Part shown: piece by piece, positions 1 to 6,888 of the stretch
Position numbering within the stretch: the first letter of the stretch is position 1
How the letters are laid out: each line of letters opens with the position of its first letter
DNA from: Candidatus Phaeomarinobacter ectocarpi
GTDB taxonomy: Bacteria > Pseudomonadota > Alphaproteobacteria > CGMCC-115125
Direction of reading: 5' to 3'
DNA length: 64,000 nucleotides
Assembly (NCBI RefSeq): GCF_000689395.1
Contig: NZ_HG966617.1
Span: 2,702,721 to 2,766,720 of the forward strand
The notes under the pieces: model-generated
What the model saw: the letters and a program-made list of their open reading frames with translations, nothing else
Told to the model about the DNA's origin: nothing
Database searches by the model: none
Position numbers and translations under genes: made by a program

Positions 1-2
1 CA

Positions 3-50
3 CTCCTCAAGGAAACCGATGATGTTGATGCCCTGGTGGACGGCGCCTAG
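3..50 (+). CDS. C-terminal tail of an unidentified protein (partial)
   Basis: An open frame runs from the window edge to a TAG stop and gives the acidic tail LLKETDDVDALVDGA. Too little remains to name the protein. Its stop lies 12 bases before the convergent stop of the M48 peptidase gene, the tight tail-to-tail packing seen elsewhere here, which supports a real gene end. A chance open frame cannot be excluded. Confidence 0.45.
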   Translation, partial: LLKETDDVDALVDGA

Positions 51-62
51 AACACCCGTCGC

Positions 63-1523
63 CTATTCAACCACCAGCTTGACCCGCTGTCCCGCCTGCA
101 CCTGTTCACCATCACCCAGACCATTGAGCACCCGAAAACGCTTCTCTTCGTCGGTGAAGTAAGCAGCATTTGCCGCCAGTGACGCGACTGTCTCTCCGCG
201 TCGGACCGTGTGCACTTCGATGCGCCGCGGGGCGACATCGGCAGCCTCGGCAGCATTCAGACGCGTGAAGCTGCGCACCATCTCCTGCAATCCCGGCTTG
301 AGACTGCTTGTCTGGCGCGGCGGTGTGGCAAAGAGAAAGCGGAACACATTCTCCTTGTCACCCGCATCATAGGCCACAAGCCGCACGTCTTTGCCTTTGA
401 CCCGGGTAATGCCCGTCGCTGCGGGAATGCCATTCACGTCGAGGGCTTCAATCTGGCTGAGCGTTGCATCCCTGGACCAGACCCGTGTCAGATATTCCGC
501 CATGCTGCCTGCGCTGCGGCGCGGAGCGCTGTCGAACTTGATCTGCGCACCTGACGGGTGCCGGGCTGTGACAGATGTGGACGCGTTCGTCATTGTGAAG
601 CCGTCAGGCACTTCAAACGCAAACCGCATGTCCGGATGAATGAAGCGCTGCCCACGCACAAACCCTTCCTTGGGATCATCGCCGTGGAGCATGCCGTCAA
701 CGGCCGCAAAGTGAGCGTCCTCACCACCGGCACGCACGCCCGGTGCGACACCGGTGTCCTGCGCCTGCTTCAGAGTATCACGCACGCGCTGTCCGGTGGC
801 CGGGTGCGATGCCAGCCAGTCCACCCGGTTTGCGTCATATCGTGCGCCGCGCAGCTGGGCATGCAAGGCACTTTGTGCCCCCAACGACTCCAGAAACGCG
901 GGTGCGGCAAAGGGGTCATACCCGGCCATCACCAGCATGTTGAGCCCGACACTGTCTGCTTCATTCTCCTGATCACGCGAGTAGTCCGCAAGAAAGCCCG
1001 AGGCGCCCACGCTGAAGATCTGATTGACCAGGTCACTGCCGACCGCCACCCCCAGCACCGCGCCCAGCAACCCGGCACCAATGGCCCGGTTCTGCCGTCC
1101 CTGTCCATGCCGCATCGTGACGTGAGCGATCTCATGGCCGATGACGCTGGCAAGCTCGGCTTCCGAATTGGCAAGCGCAACCAGCCCGCGCGTCACATAG
1201 ACATACCCGCCAGGCAGGGCGAAGGCATTGACCACCGGGCTGTTGAGCACGGTGACACGGAATTGTTCATTGGGCATCGATGACGCGCCGGCCATACGCG
1301 TTGTCACGCGCGCCACATAAGGCCCAACCTCGGGATGATCATAAACACCGCCATATTGGGCAACGATCTGCTCATGAGCACTTGCACCCTGGCGGCGTTC
1401 ACTGTCGCTGATCTGCGCCTGCGCGGGCGCCAGAGGGATAAGCGCCAGCGAGAGTGTAGCGGCGGCAAAGAAAGCCCAGCGCCCTAAAACAACCTCACCT
1501 AGCCACCGCCCAATCGCCTTCAT
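63..1523 (-). CDS. M48 family zinc metalloprotease with C-terminal LysM-like domain (BepA/YfgC-like)
   Basis: Periplasmic zinc protease of the Peptidase_M48 family, 486 aa, whose relatives (BepA/YfgC) degrade or chaperone misassembled outer-membrane proteins. A signal peptide ends near residue 36 (APAQAQ). The zinc motif HEIAH is at residues 130-134 and the third ligand is in the ENEAD motif near 186-190. A hydrophobic glycine-rich stretch follows HEIAH. The last ~50 residues (HTVRRGETVASLA onward) resemble a LysM module, which would bind peptidoglycan. The start codon overlaps the stop of the upstream nuclease-fold gene (ATGA), so the two are probably cotranscribed. The family is certain; the exact substrate is unknown. 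Confidence 0.9.
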   Translation of the reverse strand: MKAIGRWLGEVVLGRWAFFAAATLSLALIPLAPAQAQISDSERRQGASAHEQIVAQYGGVYDHPEVGPYVARVTTRMAGASSMPNEQFRVTVLNSPVVNAFALPGGYVYVTRGLVALANSEAELASVIGHEIAHVTMRHGQGRQNRAIGAGLLGAVLGVAVGSDLVNQIFSVGASGFLADYSRDQENEADSVGLNMLVMAGYDPFAAPAFLESLGAQSALHAQLRGARYDANRVDWLASHPATGQRVRDTLKQAQDTGVAPGVRAGGEDAHFAAVDGMLHGDDPKEGFVRGQRFIHPDMRFAFEVPDGFTMTNASTSVTARHPSGAQIKFDSAPRRSAGSMAEYLTRVWSRDATLSQIEALDVNGIPAATGITRVKGKDVRLVAYDAGDKENVFRFLFATPPRQTSSLKPGLQEMVRSFTRLNAAEAADVAPRRIEVHTVRRGETVASLAANAAYFTDEEKRFRVLNGLGDGEQVQAGQRVKLVVE

Positions 1524-2401
1524 CTCAACACCTCGATTTGCTCCGGATGCGTTGCATCGATGCTGGGGCCGTTGAACAATCGAACCCAGCCACGCGCACG
1601 CACAATGCGGCCCTCATAGTCTGTCGGATCAATGCCCGCATCACGGAAGAGTTTCATATCGCGTGGGCTGATCGTGACGGTGAAATCATCGCGGTAGTTT
1701 GTGCCGAAATTGAGATAGACCCGGCCATTGATGTTCTTGGCCTCGCGGACCCGCCCCTCAATCAGCTCATAGGAGCCTTCACGGCTGTTGAGACGGTCAA
1801 GCTCATTGGCATTGACGATGCGGTAGGTATCAAGGCCCCACATACCTAAACCTTCTTCGCGAGCTGCCGCTTCTTGTGCGAGCAGGTCAGCGACACAGGC
1901 CCGGTTGTCAGGGAAGGTATAAACACGCGCGAGGCCACGCCTCAGCATCTCACCTTGAAACCAGATGGTGCCGCCCTGCCCGTCGCGCACATAGGTATGA
2001 GCCAGCCGACGGCCGTGCCGGTCTTCGTCAGACCCACCGGACCACAGAACCACATCGCGCCGGGACGCAATATCAACAGCCAGATCCCGCGCTTCTTTCG
2101 CCAGCGGCCATTCAGGGAAATTGCGGCGGCCCAGCGGCAGCTTGGGCGCCTGAATGCCCACCATGCGGACCTCGCTGCGGTCATCCAGCACGATCGTGTC
2201 GCCATCGACCACTTCAATGACATCAAAGGCCCGGCTTGCATCGGACGGAGGTACAGCGCACCCGGATGCCTCCCCCCCCGAAGGGATGGGCGCTGTCGCC
2301 GTTCCAACACCCGTGTCTGTGCCCTCTTCTCCGAGCAAAATGCTCCCGACCGCAAGCACACCAAGAATGACTGCGCCAAAAAGTGATACCTGTCTTTTCA
2401 T
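1520..2401 (-). CDS. Thermonuclease-fold (SNase-like) membrane-anchored protein, catalytic residues altered
   Basis: A 293-aa protein with an N-terminal hydrophobic anchor or signal (residues 5-25) and an SNase-like domain from about residue 60 (VVDGDTIVL). The start is set by GAAGGG just upstream of ATG at 2401; longer in-frame starts lack a ribosome site. In classical staphylococcal-type nucleases the next strand reads like R-L-x-G-I-D-A-P-E. Here it is RMVGIQAPK, so the aspartate and glutamate expected for calcium binding and catalysis are Gln and Lys. The DRHGRRLAH arginine segment is present. The C-terminal ~100 aa may be a second beta domain. Overlaps the M48 gene by 4 bases; probably a two-gene operon. 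Nuclease activity is doubtful. Confidence 0.82.
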   Translation of the reverse strand: MKRQVSLFGAVILGVLAVGSILLGEEGTDTGVGTATAPIPSGGEASGCAVPPSDASRAFDVIEVVDGDTIVLDDRSEVRMVGIQAPKLPLGRRNFPEWPLAKEARDLAVDIASRRDVVLWSGGSDEDRHGRRLAHTYVRDGQGGTIWFQGEMLRRGLARVYTFPDNRACVADLLAQEAAAREEGLGMWGLDTYRIVNANELDRLNSREGSYELIEGRVREAKNINGRVYLNFGTNYRDDFTVTISPRDMKLFRDAGIDPTDYEGRIVRARGWVRLFNGPSIDATHPEQIEVLR

Positions 2402-2542
2402 GTGGCCCTTCAGCAACTTAAGTCTGTTCTGCATAGGTGGGTTTTCGTGCCGCAATTGCACAAAAGGGCCAGATGCCCGTAAACTCCGCCCGGGTTTGAA
2501 TTGGATACCGCCCATTGAGCGGCGGCATCAGGGGAATATCAA

Positions 2543-3064
2543 GTGAAACATCTACTTTCCGGCCTGGCCGTTGCTGCCATGGCGCTCACCACCACCTTTG
2601 GCGCGGCAACGTCTGCCAGCGCTGAAAGCCTTGCCGAAGCGCAGCCCTCCCAGGTTTATGTAGGCGCGGGCTTCTTCGACATTAGCCACAGCTCTGAGTT
2701 CGCCTCTGCGGCCTTCGATGTGGGCTATATCCCCGATTACAACATCGTCTGGGAAATTCGTCCGCTTGTCGGCCTTATGGTGAACACGGACAGTGCGGTC
2801 TATGGCCATATCGGCCTATCACGCACTTTCTTCCTGACCGACAACATCGTCACCCGCATCCAGTGGGGCGTTGGCGCTTACAGCCAGGGCAACTCCATTG
2901 ACCTTGGTCAGGCCTTCGAATTCCGCGAGCAGCTGGAAATCGGCTATCAGTTCGACAGCGGCGACATGATCTCCGCCTATGTCTGGCATCTGTCCAACGC
3001 GGATATCGCCGACAAGAACCCCGGTGTAAACACCGCAGGCATTCACTATTCCTTCGGCTTCTAA
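2543..3064 (+). CDS. Acyloxyacyl hydrolase / PagL-like lipid A deacylase family outer-membrane protein
   Basis: 173 aa with a signal peptide (cleavage near ASA-ES, residue 28) followed by amphipathic beta strands ending in aromatic Phe, as in small outer-membrane barrels. The segment WHLSNADIADKNPG near residue 150 matches the PagL signature containing the catalytic His and Ser (H-x-S-N). PagL removes the 3-O acyl chain of lipid A. The catalytic Glu of PagL is expected about 12 residues after the Ser; here that position is Val or Asn, so activity is uncertain. The start is GTG with AGGGGAA upstream. A strong terminator follows directly. Diverges from the nuclease-fold gene. Confidence 0.75.
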   Translation: MKHLLSGLAVAAMALTTTFGAATSASAESLAEAQPSQVYVGAGFFDISHSSEFASAAFDVGYIPDYNIVWEIRPLVGLMVNTDSAVYGHIGLSRTFFLTDNIVTRIQWGVGAYSQGNSIDLGQAFEFREQLEIGYQFDSGDMISAYVWHLSNADIADKNPGVNTAGIHYSFGF

Positions 3065-3087
3065 GCCACCACAAACATCCAAAGAAA

Positions 3088-3122
3088 AGCCCGCGAGGTG
3101 AATGCCTCGCGGGCTTTTTGTT
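3088..3122 (+). terminator. Rho-independent terminator after the PagL-like gene
   Basis: An 11-bp perfect GC-rich stem (AGCCCGCGAGG / CCTCGCGGGCT) with a 6-base loop is followed by TTTTTG. It sits 24 bases after the PagL-like stop and just before the convergent autotransporter stop. On the other strand it is followed by only a short T-rich run. Confidence 0.9.
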
Positions 3123-3140
3123 TGCGAGCTTGGCTGCGCA

Positions 3141-4988
3141 CTAGTTGAGCGGCAGTGAGAACGTACCGCCGACTGACCAACCGTCTACATCCGCTCCGAT
3201 ACCAAAAACGCTGGTGTAAACGTCAAGCGATGCTCCACCCTCTGTGGTCACGGAGAGCTGCGGCGTCACAGCGAGGCTGAAATAGTCGTCATCACTCGTT
3301 GCCACATTGCCAGACTGACTGTCCCTGTTGGTCCAGTTGTAGTTTGCCGTAGCGCCAAGAGCAGGCTCGATCACAGTGAAGATGCCTTCATTCTCAATCG
3401 TCGTCCCGATCGTTGGACCGTGTGAAACACGACCGGACCACAAATCATTGTCACCAATGCGCGTGCCGACCGAGTTTGTGTAGCCATCACGATGCGACCA
3501 CGTGGACGAGAATGACGTCGAATGCTGGACCCAGATGCCATTGGACCAGTCGTCTCTGCCGGACACGCCCAGAGTCAGATCAATGAGATTTGAGTCATAG
3601 GAGCCCGTCGTGTTGGCAACAGAAATATCGCTATCAGAAATGCCGTAGCGAACAGTTGCCTTTAGAGCCAGCCCGTCAATCTTGTAGCGACCAAACACAC
3701 CCAGCGAATAACCGCGCGTATCAATATCAAGGTTGTTGAGCGGTGCCTTCACATCCGACCATTTGGTGGTGACAAATGTGCCAAGCCGGATGTCCTCCCA
3801 GAAGTCATGGTGAACACCCACGGCCGCAACCACGGTGTCGCCCTTCTGCTGGGTGGCATCTCCCTGTTTGTAACGGGTAAACGACGCACGCACCCAGGCG
3901 ACCGTCTTTTTAGTCAGCGTGCGGTCAAACGACAATTCCTGAACATCAGGCGCCCCGTTTGGCTCATCGAAGTGCCTGACAATGTCCTGAAACTCACGCT
4001 CGAACCGGTCAGCGGAGGCATTGGCAACAAACGGAATAGGTGCAGATGGGCTCCTATCCAGCAAAATGGCATTCTCCAGAGTCCTTTTTTCCTTAAGCAG
4101 TTCGCCCAGCTCAGTAACCGCTTGTGCGCGTTCGCCAGAGACTTTGAGCTCGCCCTCTTCGATCATCTCAAGACGTCGCTCATAGGCACCCTCGTTGCGA
4201 GCTTTCACAGGGTCAAAACCGGGAACAAAAATCTCCGCAAGGATTTCAGCTCCTGATTTGCTGGTCTTGTCTTCCGTCGCCTCCCTGGCATTGTCTCTCG
4301 CCTCTGCGAGCTCTTCGAGGCTCTGATCCGCCTGCTGGATTGCTGCGCCCAGTTCTGCTTCACGTTCCTCAATTTCCTTCAGACGGTCAGAGATATCAGC
4401 GCGTTCCTGATCTGAAAGGCCAAGACCCAGACCTTCATTCGGATCGAGATCAAAGCCCTCTTCCAGCAATTGACGAGCTGCTTCTTCTTCAAGCGCTGCT
4501 GACGCGGCATCGGCATTGTCTACCGTTTGCTCGATATCCGTTTGCGACGCGCCATCTGTTCCGTCCGCTCCAGCACCGGACACACACGTAAAGAGAAGGC
4601 TGGCCCCACCGCCGCCACCTGCATTCAACGCGCCGTTGATGGTGAACGTGCCCGTCGAGGGAATGGTGAAGCTGCCCGAGCCCGTGGCGCCATTGATGAA
4701 GATCAGCAGGTTGTTGCCAGGGTTCACATCCACAGCGACAGACAGGACAATGCCGGTCACCGTCGCCGTGATGACGTCACCGACAAAGAAAGTGCCGCTT
4801 TGATTGATGTTGGCCGCGCCGCCAGCCGCAGCCGTGCGGTTGAAGCCCGAGACATTGCCGCCATTGCACGACGACGCCGACTGCGCCGCCGCAGGTGTCG
4901 CGCTCCCAGTCACAAGTGCGGCCCCAAAAACAGCCGCCATACCAAGACCGGCGACGCTGCCCACCGCCGCTTGAAAACCCGTTTTCAT
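3141..4988 (-). CDS. Autotransporter-type protein with coiled coil and C-terminal beta barrel
   Basis: 615 aa from ATG at 4988, chosen because GGGAGC lies upstream and the signal peptide (MKTGFQ...ATPAAAQ) begins there. After the signal comes a ~120-aa Gly/Asn/Thr-rich beta-type passenger with two Cys. Next is a ~200-aa strongly charged Glu/Ala/Arg-rich helical region (coiled coil, roughly residues 140-320). The C-terminal ~270 aa consist of alternating amphipathic strands typical of the autotransporter beta domain. It ends in LPLN rather than the usual aromatic Phe. The passenger is short, so this may be a surface stalk rather than a secreted enzyme. Divergent from the LuxR-esterase fusion with 74 bp between the start codons. 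Confidence 0.75.
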   Translation of the reverse strand: MKTGFQAAVGSVAGLGMAAVFGAALVTGSATPAAAQSASSCNGGNVSGFNRTAAAGGAANINQSGTFFVGDVITATVTGIVLSVAVDVNPGNNLLIFINGATGSGSFTIPSTGTFTINGALNAGGGGGASLLFTCVSGAGADGTDGASQTDIEQTVDNADAASAALEEEAARQLLEEGFDLDPNEGLGLGLSDQERADISDRLKEIEEREAELGAAIQQADQSLEELAEARDNAREATEDKTSKSGAEILAEIFVPGFDPVKARNEGAYERRLEMIEEGELKVSGERAQAVTELGELLKEKRTLENAILLDRSPSAPIPFVANASADRFEREFQDIVRHFDEPNGAPDVQELSFDRTLTKKTVAWVRASFTRYKQGDATQQKGDTVVAAVGVHHDFWEDIRLGTFVTTKWSDVKAPLNNLDIDTRGYSLGVFGRYKIDGLALKATVRYGISDSDISVANTTGSYDSNLIDLTLGVSGRDDWSNGIWVQHSTSFSSTWSHRDGYTNSVGTRIGDNDLWSGRVSHGPTIGTTIENEGIFTVIEPALGATANYNWTNRDSQSGNVATSDDDYFSLAVTPQLSVTTEGGASLDVYTSVFGIGADVDGWSVGGTFSLPLN

Positions 4989-5062
4989 GCTTATTTGCTC
5001 CCAACCCCGAATTTCTTTCCTCCAAGGCATAACGAAGGCTTGATCGCGCCACATCATCAAAA

Positions 5063-6730
5063 GTGATGACTCTCGAGGCTAAATCTGGCCTAAAAGGGCG
5101 GTTACTTGGGGGCGGTGCGCGAATGCAACAGGCATCAGGGTTGGACAATCTGGGGGCTGAGGTCACACCGGCGACGGGACTTCCTGTCACCGGCGTTTGG
5201 ATCGCCCAGCCGGACACGAGGGCTGACGCCCGTATCGTTCTGTATGTGTATGGCGGCACATTTTCGCTCAATCGCGGGCCCATGCAGGAGATCGTCGCTT
5301 GTCGCATTGCCACCCATGCCCGGGCCCGTGTCCTGCTGTTTGACTACTCTCTGGCGCCCGAACAGCCCTTCCCCCTTGCCATTGAGGACGTGACAGCCAC
5401 CTATCTGTCCCTGCTTGAACAGGGCCACGACCCGTCAAAAATCGTCGTGATGGGAGATACGTCCGGCGCCGGCATTGCGCTGGCTGCGCTCATCTCCCTG
5501 CGCGATCAGCAGCACCCCATGCCGGCCGGCTTTGTGGCCCTCACCCCACTGGCGGATCTGACTTTCTCCGGCGGCAGCTATGTCAGCAATATCCGCAGCA
5601 ACGGGTCCACGTCAGACGTGGAACTGATCATGACCCTGGCCTTCGACTATCTGCAGGGTGCCGATCCGCGCCATCCGCTGGCCTCACCGGTTCTGGCGGA
5701 CCTTGCAGGCATGCCCGAGATTGAAATCCACGCCGACGTCAAAGACGTGCTCTACGACGACGCCATCATGCTGGCTGAAAAACTGCGCAGCACCGGCGGC
5801 AAGGTAAATCTCTATGAATGGGACGGGCTAGCCGACACGTGGCAGCGCCTTGCGCCCCTCTCCACCCAGAGCACCGCCGCTCTTGCCCGCATCGGGCAGT
5901 TCGTCCGTAAACAGACGGGCAGCCAGGCACCCGCAGGCAAGGCCGACGCTGACAATCTCATCACGTCTTACCAAGGCCTCATCAAGGAATTTGTGCAGCC
6001 TCACACGCGCGAACGTGTGGACGAGATTTTTGAATGGTCCCGGGCCCACGGTCCTGAATGGGTCTGGCCTTTCATTCAGCGCCGCTTGAAACACGGCGCG
6101 CTGGTGACCCAGGATCAGGTGGAGCGCGACTGGCTGACCATGCTGTTCACCGAAGCATCTGACGGCATGCTTCTGCTCAGCGCCAGCCGGCATATCCTTC
6201 TGTCCAACAGGCGCGCCCGCGATCGCCTGGAAACCGAAACGCCGATCCTCCTCAAGAATGGCCGGCTCTTTGGCACAACCGAGGCGGACGACGAGGCCTT
6301 GCAGACCGCACTTGATGCGCTTTTTCAGGCCTCCCCCAGTCACATTCACCGGGCCGTGCGCCTTGAAGGCGTGAAGGGCAAGCGTGGCCATACAGGCCCG
6401 ACACTCCTGCGCGGCGAACGCCTCCAGCAGGAAAGCGAAGGCCGCGGCGTCCCACCGGTGGTCCTGCTGAGATTGCTCACACCGCCCGACACAGCAGACA
6501 TCGACGAGACAGCACTGGTCACCTGGTACGGCCTGTCAAAAAAGGAAGCAAAGCTCGCTGCCGCCTTTGCGACCGGCGTCAGCCTTGCGGGCTTTGCAAA
6601 AGACAATGACGTGTCGATCACCACCGTCCGCACCCAGTTTGCCAATCTGAAGGCCAAACTGGGCGCCAGTGACCAGGCTGCTGTGGTGCGGCAGGTGTTG
6701 CAGGCGGCCACCCACACTTCGTTTCCGTAA
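5063..6730 (+). CDS. LuxR-type regulator fused to a degenerate HSL-family alpha/beta hydrolase
   Basis: 555 aa in three parts. Residues ~55-285 are an alpha/beta hydrolase of the hormone-sensitive-lipase group (LFDYSLAPEQPFPLA, the GD-x-S-G elbow region). The oxyanion motif HGGG is YGGT (63-66), the elbow GDSAG is GDTSG (131-135, nucleophile Ser to Thr), the acid Asp is kept (about 228) and the catalytic His is absent (WDGLADTW, 253-260). Residues ~350-450 resemble a PAS-like sensor (GMLLLSASRHILLSNRRA). Residues 487-548 are a LuxR/GerE helix-turn-helix (LSKKEAKLAAAF, VSITTVRTQFANLKAKLGA). It probably binds a small hydrophobic ligand and controls transcription. The start could be GTG 5063, ATG 5066, or ATG 5123. 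Confidence 0.85.
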   Translation: MMTLEAKSGLKGRLLGGGARMQQASGLDNLGAEVTPATGLPVTGVWIAQPDTRADARIVLYVYGGTFSLNRGPMQEIVACRIATHARARVLLFDYSLAPEQPFPLAIEDVTATYLSLLEQGHDPSKIVVMGDTSGAGIALAALISLRDQQHPMPAGFVALTPLADLTFSGGSYVSNIRSNGSTSDVELIMTLAFDYLQGADPRHPLASPVLADLAGMPEIEIHADVKDVLYDDAIMLAEKLRSTGGKVNLYEWDGLADTWQRLAPLSTQSTAALARIGQFVRKQTGSQAPAGKADADNLITSYQGLIKEFVQPHTRERVDEIFEWSRAHGPEWVWPFIQRRLKHGALVTQDQVERDWLTMLFTEASDGMLLLSASRHILLSNRRARDRLETETPILLKNGRLFGTTEADDEALQTALDALFQASPSHIHRAVRLEGVKGKRGHTGPTLLRGERLQQESEGRGVPPVVLLRLLTPPDTADIDETALVTWYGLSKKEAKLAAAFATGVSLAGFAKDNDVSITTVRTQFANLKAKLGASDQAAVVRQVLQAATHTSFP

Positions 6731-6748
6731 GGGATGAACCCCAAGTAT

Positions 6749-6825
6749 TGGTGATCCCGGGTGGATTCGAACCACCGACCCTCAGATTAGGAATCTGATG
6801 CTCTATCCAACTGAGCTACGGGACC
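6749..6825 (-). tRNA. tRNA-Arg (anticodon CCT)
   Basis: On the minus strand the gene begins GGTCCCG, which pairs with CGGGATC at the 3' end (one G-T pair). It has the D-arm segment AGCTCAGTTGGATAGAGC, anticodon stem TCAGA/TCTGA enclosing the loop TTCCTAA, the T-arm GGTTCGAATCC, and an encoded CCA end. The anticodon CCT reads AGG (Arg). Confidence 0.96.
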
Positions 6826-6888
6826 ACTGAGCTGGTGCATCTGCGAGCGGACAGTGCCCCAGTCAGGGGGCATGAGACAAGTGGCAGA

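Noticed and set aside
6749-6825. tRNA-Arg as a genomic-island attachment site
   Set aside because: No integrase gene or direct repeat of the tRNA end was found in the window.
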